From the NCBI GenBank assembly GCA_964582875.1, contig CAZOTZ010000023.1, forward strand, positions 1 through 21,452: DNA of 21,452 nucleotides, written 5' to 3'. Below, one piece after another: positions 6,043 to 14,419 of this stretch. The stretch is from JAADDV01 sp964582875. GTDB lineage: Bacteria; Aquificota; Aquificia; Aquificales; Hydrogenothermaceae. The translations under genes and the position numbers were made by a program. The notes below the pieces were generated by a model. That model was given only the letters and a program-made list of their open reading frames with translations. It was not told where the DNA came from and did not search any database. The first letter of the stretch is position 1. The number at the start of each line of letters is the position of its first letter.

Positions 6043-6920
6043 AACTGTTTAATCTCCTCTAAATAAACTTTTATTATTTTAAGGTAGTTTTTATACCTTT
6101 CACAGGATATTTCTCCCCTCTTAACAGCTTCCTTGACTCCACATTCTGGTTCATTGGTATGTGTGCAGTTTGGGTACTTACACGGATATCTTAAAAACTC
6201 TCTAAAGTAATCCTTAACTTTATTTTTTTCTACAAATAAAAGGGCATCAACCTTTGAAAATCCAGGAGCATCTCCTACAAAAGAGTTTCTACCAAATCTA
6301 AAAAGTCTAACTCCTGTTGTGGTATGTCTTCCTCTTCCTGTTTTTTCACTTACTTCCCTTGTTTCCAATGAAACCCCTAAAAGCCTTGATAGTATAGAGC
6401 TTTTTCCAACACCTGAAGGACCAGCAAGTACACATATAGACCCTTTTAGAAAATCTTTTAGTTTTTCTATTCCTTCCCCTGTTTCAGCACTAACTTTTAG
6501 AACAGAATAACCTGCATCTTTATATACTTTTTCCCATTTCTCAAGTTCTATTCTATCTTCTTCAGAAAGGGTATCAATCTTATTAAAAACAATAACAGGT
6601 TCAACTTCCATATACTCGTAAACAACAAGTAAGTTATCAAGAAGAAAACTATCAAAATCAGGATTTTTTATACTCATGACGATTATTGCTATATCCACAT
6701 TTGCTACTGGAGGCCTGACAAGTAGATTTTTCCTTTCCTCAACATCTTCTATGGCAAATGTGTTTTCATCAACAATATTACCTAAAACATAATCCCCAGC
6801 GTATATCTTTGTTTTCTTCAAAACCTTTTTCCTTGGGATACCCCTATAAGTTTTATCTTTGTCTGGAATGTAAACCCCTATCATCTGGGCTTCCCTATCT
6901 ACAACAATACCTTTCTCCAC
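6033..6920 (-). CDS. rsgA: Ribosome small-subunit biogenesis GTPase RsgA
   Basis: RsgA is a circularly permuted GTPase that acts late in 30S maturation and releases RbfA. The 295-aa product shows an N-terminal OB fold (about 1-70), then the permuted motif order: G4 NKID (113-116), G5-like SAETG (144-148), G1 GPSGVGKSS (167-175), G2 TGRGRHTTT (194-202) and G3 DAPG (217-220). A C-terminal zinc site follows: C247, C252, H254, C260 in the pattern CX4CXHX5C. The start is GTG at 6920 with AAAGGAG seven bases upstream. The open frame extends to 7058, but that extension has no family similarity and would overlap the divergent gene. It is the first gene of a minus-strand run. Confidence 0.95.
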   Translation of the reverse strand: MEKGIVVDREAQMIGVYIPDKDKTYRGIPRKKVLKKTKIYAGDYVLGNIVDENTFAIEDVEERKNLLVRPPVANVDIAIIVMSIKNPDFDSFLLDNLLVVYEYMEVEPVIVFNKIDTLSEEDRIELEKWEKVYKDAGYSVLKVSAETGEGIEKLKDFLKGSICVLAGPSGVGKSSILSRLLGVSLETREVSEKTGRGRHTTTGVRLFRFGRNSFVGDAPGFSKVDALLFVEKNKVKDYFREFLRYPCKYPNCTHTNEPECGVKEAVKRGEISCERYKNYLKIIKVYLEEIKQLCP

Positions 6921-6998
6921 AAAAACACTCCTTTTATCATAAAAATTTTTTCTATTAAAAATACTATAAGATATACAAACACAGTTTAAGGGGCAATA

Positions 6999-7745
6999 AT
7001 GGACAGTTTTATAAAAATAAAAGTAAATAAACCTTTTGCTGTTATAGGAGACATCCACGGTTGTTTTATAGAGTTTAAAAGCCTTGTAGAAAAAGTAAGA
7101 AAAGAGTATGGAAAAGATACACTAATAATTTCTGTTGGGGACACTGTAGATAGAGGAGACTACAACATAAAAACTGTAGAGTACTGCTTCAGCCTAAAAG
7201 AAGAAGGAAATTTTATAGAGGTTCAGAGTAACCATAATAGAAAGTTTTATAGATGGCTAAAAGGAAAAAATGTCAACGTCAGCTATGGAATGCAAAAAAC
7301 AGTTGATGAGTTTTTATCTCTTCCTGAAGAAAAACAACAGCAGTTAAAAGAAAAATATATAAAATACTACGAAGAATGCCCTTTATACCTGATTATTGAA
7401 ACAGAAAGAGAAAAAGTCGTTGTAGCCCACGCAGGAATAAAAGATGAGATGATAGGAAAAGTAAACAAAAAAATAAAAGATTTTGTTTTATACGGGGAAA
7501 CAACAGGAAAATTTACAGAAAAAGGATTCCCAGAAAGGATTGACTGGACTAAAAGCAGAAATGTAAAAAAAGACTCACCGATAATAGTTTACGGACATGT
7601 TGTTTATGATGAACCTTACATAAACAATAAATGCTATGGCATAGATACAGGTTGTGTTTTAGGGAACAAACTTACAGCTTTTATCCCTGTGGAAAACAGA
7701 TTTATATTTGAAAAAGCAAGAAAACAGTACTTCTCTTTCGATTAA
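6999..7745 (+). CDS. Calcineurin-like metallophosphatase (PrpE / PNKP-phosphatase-like)
   Basis: The 248-aa protein carries the metallophosphoesterase motifs GDIHG (17-21), GDTVDRG (47-53), an N-H pair in QSNHNRKFYRWLKG (76-89), then VVAHAG and VYGHV. It ends with GIDTGCVLGNKLTAF, the order and spacing of PrpE-type diadenosine tetraphosphatases and the bacterial PNKP phosphatase domain. The usual GNH(D/E) reads SNHN, so one glycine and the acidic residue after histidine are changed; the metal-ligand asparagine and histidine remain. The likely substrate is a nucleotide or phosphoprotein; which one cannot be told. AAGGGG precedes ATG 6999. It is divergent from rsgA with 78 bases between, and its stop codon is part of the flgK promoter. 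Confidence 0.85.
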   Translation: MDSFIKIKVNKPFAVIGDIHGCFIEFKSLVEKVRKEYGKDTLIISVGDTVDRGDYNIKTVEYCFSLKEEGNFIEVQSNHNRKFYRWLKGKNVNVSYGMQKTVDEFLSLPEEKQQQLKEKYIKYYEECPLYLIIETEREKVVVAHAGIKDEMIGKVNKKIKDFVLYGETTGKFTEKGFPERIDWTKSRNVKKDSPIIVYGHVVYDEPYINNKCYGIDTGCVLGNKLTAFIPVENRFIFEKARKQYFSFD

Positions 7746-7769
7746 AAACCTGTAAGTATATTCCGATAA
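7743..7769 (+). promoter_or_regulatory. Sigma-28 (FliA) flagellar promoter of flgK
   Basis: TAAAAACC (7743-7750), exactly 11 bases, then TCCGATAA (7762-7769) matches the sigma-28 consensus TAAAGTTT-N11-GCCGATAA in spacing and in the core TAAA and CGATAA. It lies 33 bases before flgK. The TAA of its -35 box is the stop codon of the preceding phosphatase gene. Confidence 0.85.
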
Positions 7770-7802
7770 TGGAGTTAACAATAAATTCAGAGAGGGAATA
7801 AA

Positions 7803-9254
7803 ATGTCCTTTTTTTCTGCCATGTCTATAGCAAACCAGGCTCTACTTGCAAATAAAGATGCTTTATCTGTGAGAAGCAGGAACCTATCCAATGCATTCAC
7901 TGAAGGATACAATAGAAGAATTCCTGTAATGTCAAACTTTCCAAGTGGAGACGTAGCGTTAGACAGGGTAGAAAGGGCATTTGATGAGAAATTTTTTAAA
8001 AGATACATAAAAGCAAACAACCAGGAGCAGTTTTACGAAAACTACAGAGATATGTTAAAAGAGATTGAAACTGTATTTAACGATGCAAATGGAACAGGTT
8101 TCTCAAAAGAGATAGATGAATTTTTCCAGTCTTTAAATGATGTAGCAGCAAATCCTGATGACCTTGTTGCAAGGAACTCGGTAGTATCAAAAGCAAACCA
8201 ACTTGTTGGAAGAATAAGAAACAGCTATGAAAACTTAAGGGATATAAAGGAAAGGTACAACGAAACAATAAGAAGAGATATAACAGAAATAAACAACATA
8301 GCAAGACAGCTTGCAGAAATAAATAAAAGTCTTTCTGACTCTGAATTCAGTGATGTCAGGAAAAACGCTTATCTTGATGAAAGGGATAGACTTATAAAAA
8401 AGCTTTCCCAGTATATAGACATTCAGTTTGTTATCCACAAAAACAACACAGTTGATATAACAACAGTAAAAGGGATACCCCTTGTAAGAGGAAACAACTA
8501 TGAAAAGTTAAAATTTGAAAGAGATGAAAATGGAAATCCTGTTATAAGGGCAAGGAATTCTGATATTACCCGGTACATACAGAACGGTCAGATAGGTGGA
8601 TATCTAAAAGGAATAAAGTTTTTAAATGAAACTATAAACAATTTAAATGACTTTACTGCTACCTTTGCATTAATAACAAACAAAGTACACTCCCAGGGAT
8701 ACGATTTAAATGGAAATCCAGGAAAAAACTTCTTTAGCATAGACCCAGAAAGTAGTAAAACTAACATAGATGCTTCAAACATTGTAGTTAACATTCAAAA
8801 ACCTGAAGAACTAGCTGCTGCAAAAGACCCAGCAAATCTAAATGGAGATAACTCAAACATAAAAAGATTAATAGATATTAAAGATAAAATTGATGGAATT
8901 TTATCTTCTACAGAAGAGAGCAATCTAAAAACAACAGGTCTTTCTTTTAACGGAATAGATTACAAACTATCAAATTCTGACAGTTACTCAACTATAAAAT
9001 CTGAGACATTCCATGGGTTTTACTCTGGAAATCTTATTTCAAAAATAGGATTTGAAATAGAAGATACAGAAGATATGTACCAGCATGTCAAAACAACTTT
9101 AGAGACTATAGACGCAAAACTAAAAGAAAAAACAGGTGTAAATGTTGATGAAGAACTTGTTTATCTTCTTCAACTCCAAAAGGCTTATGAAGCAGCTGCA
9201 AAGGTTATCTCTGTTACAGATGAGCTATTAGATGTCTTAATAAAGATGGCCTAA
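7803..9254 (+). CDS. flgK: Flagellar hook-associated protein 1 FlgK
   Basis: FlgK forms the first hook-filament junction ring and is exported through the flagellar type III apparatus. The 483-aa product, of ordinary length for the family, has the N-terminal rod/hook signature ANQALLANKDALSVRSRNLS followed by NAFTEGYNRR, where the D0 helix leads to the conserved N-x-x-T-x-G-Y-x-R element. Its C-terminal helix VDEELVYLLQLQKAYEAAAK followed by VISVTDELLDVLIKM matches the family's C-terminal D0 domain, which packs against the N-terminus. There is no cleaved signal peptide, as expected. GAGAGGGA precedes the ATG. It is followed 63 bases later by flgL, and each gene has its own sigma-28 promoter. 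Confidence 0.95.
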   Translation: MSFFSAMSIANQALLANKDALSVRSRNLSNAFTEGYNRRIPVMSNFPSGDVALDRVERAFDEKFFKRYIKANNQEQFYENYRDMLKEIETVFNDANGTGFSKEIDEFFQSLNDVAANPDDLVARNSVVSKANQLVGRIRNSYENLRDIKERYNETIRRDITEINNIARQLAEINKSLSDSEFSDVRKNAYLDERDRLIKKLSQYIDIQFVIHKNNTVDITTVKGIPLVRGNNYEKLKFERDENGNPVIRARNSDITRYIQNGQIGGYLKGIKFLNETINNLNDFTATFALITNKVHSQGYDLNGNPGKNFFSIDPESSKTNIDASNIVVNIQKPEELAAAKDPANLNGDNSNIKRLIDIKDKIDGILSSTEESNLKTTGLSFNGIDYKLSNSDSYSTIKSETFHGFYSGNLISKIGFEIEDTEDMYQHVKTTLETIDAKLKEKTGVNVDEELVYLLQLQKAYEAAAKVISVTDELLDVLIKMA

Positions 9255-9278
9255 AAAAGAAAATGTACTTTGCGATAA
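9252..9278 (+). promoter_or_regulatory. Sigma-28 (FliA) flagellar promoter of flgL
   Basis: TAAAAAAG (9252-9259), exactly 11 bases, then TGCGATAA (9271-9278) again fits the sigma-28 pattern. The TAA of the -35 box is the flgK stop codon. It lies 39 bases before the flgL start and would allow flgL to be made independently of flgK. Confidence 0.8.
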
Positions 9279-9317
9279 TTATTAAATATGAAGAAAAATT
9301 AATAAAATGGTGGTGCG

Positions 9318-10259
9318 ATGAGAATACCTGATATAGCTTTTTATGATACATTTCTAAAACACGACAGAATAAGACAAAAAGAGATAGAAAGATATACAAA
9401 AGAGATAGCTTCAGGGAAGAAACTCCTTGCACCTTCAGATAACACATTAGATACAGTAAACACACTAAGATTAGACAGGCTCATAAGTGAAATAGATACA
9501 TACGACAGGAATATAAAGACAGCAAAAAGTGTTTTGGACATAGCAGAAAGTACATTAGGAAATATAGTAGAAACTGCACAGGAAGTAAGACCTGAAATAG
9601 TAAGAATTCTAAATATTGGGGTTTTAGATAAAGAGGATGCCCAGATACTAAGAGATTACTTCCAGAGTATGAGGGATTACATAATAAAAACAGCTAACGT
9701 AAAAATTGGAGATTCTTCCCTATTTTCTGGTGTTAAAGCTCAAGTTGATGCATTTGATTCAAACGGTGTTTATCAAGGTTCACAAGAGGAGACTACTCTT
9801 CCTGTAGCTGGTGGTGTTGAACTAAACACAAACTTTAACGGAAAAGAGTACTTAGGTGTAAATGAAAAATCAGGGAAAATGGTTCTTGTTGAAGCTATTG
9901 ATAAAATCATACAAACAATAGATTCTGGAGATTTATCAGACCTGAATAAACCTTCAATTGACGTTAAAGTAAACGGGAAAGATTATGGAAAAGTTACTAT
10001 ACTTGAAGCATTTGATATTGGTCTTGATGCTGTATCCCAACACAGGTCTATGATTGGGGAACAGATGACAGTTGCTGATAACCTGAAAGCCCAACATGAA
10101 GCTATAAAAGTTAATTACAAAGAACTAAAATCATCTTTATCTGATGCAGATTACTCTGAAACTATAACCAAACTTGAACAGGCAAAAACAGCATATCAGG
10201 CTTTACTTGCATCAATAGCCCAGAATAAAGACTTAAGTCTCCTAACATACCTTAGATAA
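9318..10259 (+). CDS. flgL: Flagellar hook-associated protein 3 FlgL
   Basis: FlgL is the second hook-filament junction protein and is a flagellin homologue. The 313-aa product has an N-terminal helical D0/D1 segment with YTKEIASGKKLLAPSDN (residues 27-43), the equivalent of the flagellin L-S-S-G-x-x-I-x-x-x-x-D element. Two long coiled helices follow, then a central beta domain (about 140-200), and a C-terminal helix with YSETITKLEQAKTAYQALLA that matches flagellin/FlgL C-termini. The ribosome binding site is weak (GGTGGTG before ATG). Neither fliW nor csrA, common neighbours of flgL, follows. Confidence 0.92.
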   Translation: MRIPDIAFYDTFLKHDRIRQKEIERYTKEIASGKKLLAPSDNTLDTVNTLRLDRLISEIDTYDRNIKTAKSVLDIAESTLGNIVETAQEVRPEIVRILNIGVLDKEDAQILRDYFQSMRDYIIKTANVKIGDSSLFSGVKAQVDAFDSNGVYQGSQEETTLPVAGGVELNTNFNGKEYLGVNEKSGKMVLVEAIDKIIQTIDSGDLSDLNKPSIDVKVNGKDYGKVTILEAFDIGLDAVSQHRSMIGEQMTVADNLKAQHEAIKVNYKELKSSLSDADYSETITKLEQAKTAYQALLASIAQNKDLSLLTYLR

Positions 10260-10277
10260 TTTTGAAAATATAACAAA

Positions 10278-10300
10278 AACAGTATAAATTTTAAACTGTT
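10278..10300. promoter_or_regulatory. Near-perfect inverted repeat between flgL and the DUF445 gene
   Basis: AACAGTATAAA (10278-10288), one central base, then TTTAAACTGTT (10290-10300) pairs at 10 of 11 positions. No T run follows, so it is a weak terminator at best; an operator for the downstream gene is an alternative. Confidence 0.35.
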
Positions 10301-10321
10301 AACCTTATCCCAGGGGGATAT

Positions 10322-11005
10322 ATGTTTTTAGATTTCTTTGTTCCACCAGTTCTCGGTGCCTTTATAGGTTATATAACAAACTGGCTTGCTATCAAAATGT
10401 TATTTAGACCATTTGAAGAAAAAAGAATATTCGGAATAAAAGTTCCTTTCACACCAGGATTAATACCAAAAAGAAGAAAAGAGATAGCTGAAGCTATAGC
10501 AAAAACAGTAGAAGAACATATCCTGCCACAGGATAAACTGGTTCAGCTTTTTGAAAAAAGTAATTACAAAGAAAGATTACACAAAAGGGTAGAACTTGTT
10601 ATAGATGACATAATAAACAGTATAATTGAGGATATAAGAAAAACTATAAAAGAAGGAATATCCCTTGGAAAGATAAATATAAAAGGAAGTTTAATACTAA
10701 CTGCTGTGGATAAACTTTTAGACAGGGCTATTGAAAACATAAAGGAGCATTTAAAGAAAAAACTTATAGAAAAATCTTCAGATAAAATAGAAAAACATAT
10801 AGAAGAAGAGCTACCTATCATTATAAGCCAACTTAACATAAGACAGATGGTTATAGAAACATTCATGGAAATAGATATTCAAACCCTTGAAAAAATCGTC
10901 ATAGGATTTTCAGAAGACCAGTTAAAGCACATCACTTACACAGGAGCGGTATTAGGTTTCTTTATAGGTGTAATCCAATCTTTCTATATGTATTTCAGTG
11001 CCTGA
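10322..11005 (+). CDS. DUF445 family membrane protein
   Basis: The 227-aa product has the DUF445 hallmarks: an N-terminal membrane helix running into GYITNWLAIKMLFRP (16-30), then FTPGLIPKRR (43-52), a long amphipathic helical middle with repeated coiled-coil-like segments (about 55-195), and a C-terminal membrane helix GAVLGFFIGVIQSFYMY. With the two membrane segments at the ends, the helical middle is a large soluble domain on one side of the membrane. The family is widespread and its function is not established. It is about half the length of the longer Bacillus YheB-type members, resembling the short bacterial version. Only 62 bases separate it from flgL; whether it shares the flagellar transcript is unclear. 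Confidence 0.85.
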   Translation: MFLDFFVPPVLGAFIGYITNWLAIKMLFRPFEEKRIFGIKVPFTPGLIPKRRKEIAEAIAKTVEEHILPQDKLVQLFEKSNYKERLHKRVELVIDDIINSIIEDIRKTIKEGISLGKINIKGSLILTAVDKLLDRAIENIKEHLKKKLIEKSSDKIEKHIEEELPIIISQLNIRQMVIETFMEIDIQTLEKIVIGFSEDQLKHITYTGAVLGFFIGVIQSFYMYFSA

Positions 11006-11008
11006 ATT

Positions 11009-11054
11009 TGGTATAATGACCTTCCAGATATTGACCAGTATCAATTTGACTGGA
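11009..11054 (+). promoter_or_regulatory. Candidate extended -10 promoter with downstream inverted repeat, before the PilZ activator
   Basis: TGGTATAAT (11009-11017) is an extended -10 element immediately after the DUF445 stop. Downstream, TCCAG (11023-11027) pairs with CTGGA (11050-11054), and CCAGT (11035-11039) with ACTGG (11049-11053), giving nested inverted repeats in the leader. This could be an autoregulatory operator for the activator gene starting at 11139. The arms are short and chance is possible. Confidence 0.35.
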
Positions 11055-11138
11055 AATAGTGATACCTATTAGATATATTATATTTTATGGTAATCATATT
11101 TGAATAAGGCTTTTTGGAATTAATTAACGGGGGAAAGT

Positions 11139-12569
11139 ATGAGGATATCTCCAAGGATTTCTTTCACGGAAAATATTATTTTACAATGTGGAAATGAAGC
11201 CTTTGAAACAAAAGGTATAGACCTATCTCTCCAAGGGGTTAAAGTAGAAAATAACTACCCTGAACACTGCAAAGGGGAAGTTAAAGTTTCTTTTGAACTT
11301 GGAAATCAACCTGTCACTCTAAGAGGTCAGCTTTACAGAAATGAAAAAAAAGATATGGTTATTGTTTTCAAGGAAAGCCCTGAAAAAATAGCTGAAACTG
11401 TCGGTAAATATATAACAAATAAAATATACGAAAGTGGTCACTGTCCTTTCTGTGAATATCCAATTGAGAAGACAGACAGGTACTGTCCTAAGTGTGGAAT
11501 GTACCTTGATTTTTCAAGTTCAAATGTAATAAAGGTTATAAACGATTTCAAACTTGGAAAGATAATAGAACAGCTAACAGAAAAAGAAAAAGAATCTATT
11601 GTTGAAACAGAAATCTCCAGTAATATGGAGATGATTGGTACCAATGAAAAAATGAAAGAGGTTTTTTACCTTATAAGAAAATACGCAGCTACAGATTATC
11701 CTGTTCTTATAATAGGTGAAACTGGTACAGGTAAAGAGTTAACAGCAAGGGCTATTCACCAGAAAAGCAGCAGAGCAAATAAACGTTTTGTAGTTGTGAA
11801 CTGTGCATCTATCCCTTCTGAACTTCTTGAGGCAGAATTATTTGGTTATGAAAAAGGAGCTTTTACTGGAGCTGACAGAAGAAAACCAGGTAAAATTGAA
11901 TTTGCAGACGGAGGAACTCTTTTCTTAGATGAAATTGGAGATATGCCTTATAATCTTCAAGCTAAACTTTTAAGATTTTTGCAAGAATACACATTTGAAA
12001 GGTTAGGGGGAACAGAAACTTTAACAGCAAATGTTAGAATAATAGCAGCTACAAACGTGAACTTGAAAAAAGCAATAGAAGAAGGGAAATTTAGGGAAGA
12101 CTTATATTACAGACTTTCAGTATTAACAATTAACCTTCCTCCTTTAAGGGAAAGGGGAGAAGATGTTGTTATAATGGCTAAATACTTTGTTGACAGATAT
12201 TCAAAAGAGATAGGAAAAAATATAAAAGGTCTAACAAAAGATGCTATAGACCTTATAAGAACATACTCATGGCCAGGAAACGTAAGGGAGCTTATAAACG
12301 TTATAAGGAAAGCTGTTGTACTTACTGACAAAGAGTATATAGATGCAGAAGACCTTGACATAAAAATAGATTCTGCAGATATGGAAAATATATCAAACAT
12401 CCTTGATATAAGAAAACATACAGAAAGGTTAGAGAAAAAACTTCTGAAGGAAGCATTTATAAGAACAAGGGGAAATATAACAAAAATGGCAAAACTACTT
12501 GGTATTAGTAGACCTAAAGTTTACAAACTCCTTGAAAAACATAATGTAGGAGAAATTCATTTAAAATAA
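11139..12569 (+). CDS. Sigma-54-dependent activator with N-terminal PilZ domain and zinc ribbon
   Basis: The 476-aa protein has four parts. Residues 1-95 form a PilZ-type c-di-GMP domain with the two binding motifs RISPR (R2, R6) and DLSLQG (D28, S30, G33). Residues 100-122 form a zinc ribbon, CPFC and CPKC with C102, C105, C116 and C119. Residues about 163-400 are the AAA+ sigma-54 activator core with Walker A GETGTGKE (193-200), the sigma-54-contacting GAFTGA loop (240-245) and Walker B LFLDE (261-265). Residues 435-476 carry a Fis-type helix-turn-helix, NITKMAKLLGISRPKVYKLL. It should open sigma-54 promoters in response to c-di-GMP. Placement after flgK/flgL suggests a FleQ-like role in motility or surface genes, but its targets are unknown. 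GGGGGAAAG precedes the ATG. Confidence 0.9.
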   Translation: MRISPRISFTENIILQCGNEAFETKGIDLSLQGVKVENNYPEHCKGEVKVSFELGNQPVTLRGQLYRNEKKDMVIVFKESPEKIAETVGKYITNKIYESGHCPFCEYPIEKTDRYCPKCGMYLDFSSSNVIKVINDFKLGKIIEQLTEKEKESIVETEISSNMEMIGTNEKMKEVFYLIRKYAATDYPVLIIGETGTGKELTARAIHQKSSRANKRFVVVNCASIPSELLEAELFGYEKGAFTGADRRKPGKIEFADGGTLFLDEIGDMPYNLQAKLLRFLQEYTFERLGGTETLTANVRIIAATNVNLKKAIEEGKFREDLYYRLSVLTINLPPLRERGEDVVIMAKYFVDRYSKEIGKNIKGLTKDAIDLIRTYSWPGNVRELINVIRKAVVLTDKEYIDAEDLDIKIDSADMENISNILDIRKHTERLEKKLLKEAFIRTRGNITKMAKLLGISRPKVYKLLEKHNVGEIHLK

Positions 12570-12596
12570 AAAAAGCCCCTAAAAGGGGCTTTTTTT
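12568..12596. terminator. Bidirectional rho-independent terminator
   Basis: AGCCCC (12574-12579), loop TAAAA, GGGGCT (12585-12590), flanked by seven A and at least six T, so the stem can extend with A-T pairs. It serves both the activator gene on the plus strand and slyD on the minus strand; both stop codons lie in its arms. Confidence 0.92.
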
Positions 12597-13080
12597 AATG
12601 GTGTTGACCTTCTTCGTGGACGTGTCCGTGCTTTATTTCTTCTAAAGTTGCATCTCTTATATCAACAACTTCAACATCAAAAACAAGGTCTTTACCAGCT
12701 AAAGGATGGTTCATATCAACTGTAACTGTATTATCATCAAAATCAACAACTATCATATTTATAAGCTGACCTTCAGGTGTTTGAGCCTGTAAAGGAAGTC
12801 CTTTCTCAAGTTCTACTCCCTGGAAATACTCCCTTGGAGCCTGCTGGATAAGATTTGGGTCTTTTTCACCGTATGCTTCTGCAGCTGGAACTTCAATAGT
12901 TCTTTTTTCCCCTACTTCCATTCCTTCCATTCTCTGTTCTAAACCGGGAATGATGTTTTGAGCACCAAACAGTACAGAAAGAGGTTGTCCATAAGCCTGA
13001 CTACTGTCTAAAACCTCTCCTGTTTCCTTGTCTCTGAGTGTGTAGTGGAAAGTAACCACTTTGTTGCTTGTAGCTTTCAT
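12595..13080 (-). CDS. slyD: FKBP-type peptidyl-prolyl isomerase SlyD
   Basis: SlyD is a cytoplasmic prolyl isomerase/chaperone whose metal-binding tail supplies nickel to hydrogenase maturation in E. coli. The 161-aa product begins VVTFHYTLRDKETGEVLDSS, has the FKBP core LFGAQNIIPGLEQRMEGMEV then GEKRTIEVPAAEAYGEKDP, the inserted-in-flap chaperone domain (about 75-120), and ends FDVEVVDIRDATLEEI. The tail is short, HGHVHEEGQHH, with five histidines and no cysteine, so some metal binding is likely but less than in E. coli. TTATAAAGGAG precedes the ATG. It lies 48 bases after hisZ on the same strand. Confidence 0.93.
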   Translation of the reverse strand: MKATSNKVVTFHYTLRDKETGEVLDSSQAYGQPLSVLFGAQNIIPGLEQRMEGMEVGEKRTIEVPAAEAYGEKDPNLIQQAPREYFQGVELEKGLPLQAQTPEGQLINMIVVDFDDNTVTVDMNHPLAGKDLVFDVEVVDIRDATLEEIKHGHVHEEGQHH

Positions 13081-13128
13081 GAAAAACTCCTTTATAATGA
13101 AATTTAAATATTGGAAGCTTTTATCTTA

Positions 13129-14388
13129 CTATACTTTTTCTAAAAAATCTTTTATTTCTAATTTTTCATATTCCTCTGGATTTGTGTAAATATATACACT
13201 TTCTTTATCCCTGTCCAGCCCAATTAAAACTACAGCTTTGAAACCTTCTTCAAAAGCAAACATTAAAGATTTTCTATAATCCCTATCTACAATATCCCTT
13301 GCAACAGTAAAACCTTTTTCTCTCAACGTTTTTGCCACGTAGTAAGCTTTTTCTTTGTCAGGGGTTATATCTATTATGTAAAAGTCCTTTTTATTTTCCT
13401 TTTCTAAAAGACCTTTCTTTGAAAGATACTCCCATAGATTAAACAGCTCAAAAGCAAAACCTGTAGCTGGATAATCCCCGTTGTATTTACCAATAAGTTT
13501 ATCGTATCTTCCTCCCTGTCCAACAGGTTTTGAAAAATCCTTAATAAAAATCTCAAATACAATTCCTGTATAATACGAAAACTCCTTAGGTTCCCCTAAA
13601 TCAAAAATGATTTTATCTTCTATACTATAAGCTTTCAAAATTTTGTAAATTTCCTCAAGTTCTTGAAGGGATTTTTGTATACTATCAATACCAGAAAACT
13701 CCTTTTTTAATCCTTTAATTAGAGATATATCCCCCTGATACTCTGGTATTTTTATAAGAAAGTTTTTTATTTTAGTGTCAATGTTTTTATCTTCAAAAAA
13801 CTTTTCTAAACTGAAAATTTCCCTGTTTTTAACAAAGGTCATAAATACACTGAACTCTTCTTCCGACATAGATAAAAACTCTTTTATAGCTTTAAATAAA
13901 TTAACGTTGCTTATGTCTATCTGAAACTCTCTTATACCAAGGTTTTCCAGAGCCTTTGATGCAACAGCTATAACTTCGGCATCTGCTTCAAAGTGGGAAA
14001 CTCCAATAAGTTCTATACCCATCTGTAGTTTTTCCCATAACCTCCCTGCTTTTGGTGTCTCGTATCTAAAAACCTTTCCTTCGTAATAGTACCTTTTGGG
14101 AATATTTTTCCTTTTTAAAGATGAAAAGTATCTTGCTATCTGAGCTGTGAAATCTGCCCTGAGGGAAAGAATATCACCTGTTGTTCTGTCTACAATTTTA
14201 AATGCTTTCTTTGATACACTTTTTCCTATTCCCTTTTCGTGAACATCAAAATACTCAAAGTAGGGTAGCTTTATCTCTTCATATCCCCACTTTTCAAATA
14301 TATCCTTTATTTTTTCTTTTATCTGGTTTATCTGAAAAGTTTCTTTTCTGTTTAGTACCCTAACTCCATCAGGTATTCCGATTTTCAA
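13129..14388 (-). CDS. hisZ: ATP phosphoribosyltransferase regulatory subunit HisZ
   Basis: HisZ is a histidyl-tRNA synthetase paralogue without aminoacylation activity that activates the short form of HisG in the first step of histidine biosynthesis. The 419-aa product starts PDGVRVLNRKETFQ, then shows the class II-type motif 2 region LRADFTAQIARYF and YYYEGKVFRYE, and later GGRYDKLIGKYNGDYPATGF. The extra C-terminal domain (about 335-419, FYIIDITPDKEKAYYVAKTL onward) resembles an anticodon-binding-like domain. The start is a TTG at 14388, six bases after GGGG; no better-placed ATG exists. HisG is not in the window. A degraded histidyl-tRNA synthetase is the alternative, but the motif set favours HisZ. 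Confidence 0.85.
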   Translation of the reverse strand: MKIGIPDGVRVLNRKETFQINQIKEKIKDIFEKWGYEEIKLPYFEYFDVHEKGIGKSVSKKAFKIVDRTTGDILSLRADFTAQIARYFSSLKRKNIPKRYYYEGKVFRYETPKAGRLWEKLQMGIELIGVSHFEADAEVIAVASKALENLGIREFQIDISNVNLFKAIKEFLSMSEEEFSVFMTFVKNREIFSLEKFFEDKNIDTKIKNFLIKIPEYQGDISLIKGLKKEFSGIDSIQKSLQELEEIYKILKAYSIEDKIIFDLGEPKEFSYYTGIVFEIFIKDFSKPVGQGGRYDKLIGKYNGDYPATGFAFELFNLWEYLSKKGLLEKENKKDFYIIDITPDKEKAYYVAKTLREKGFTVARDIVDRDYRKSLMFAFEEGFKAVVLIGLDRDKESVYIYTNPEEYEKLEIKDFLEKV

Positions 14389-14419
14389 CTTTTTCCCCGT
14401 AGTTTTTTTTAACGTTTTT

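Noticed and set aside
6921..7058. 138-base N-terminal extension of the rsgA frame
   Set aside because: It lies in the divergent gap and overlaps the phosphatase gene. The translated extension has no RsgA similarity, and GTG 6920 has a good ribosome binding site.
10370..10395. Sigma-54-like TGGCTTGC sequence near 10381
   Set aside because: It is inside the DUF445 coding sequence, and the -24/-12 spacing does not fit.
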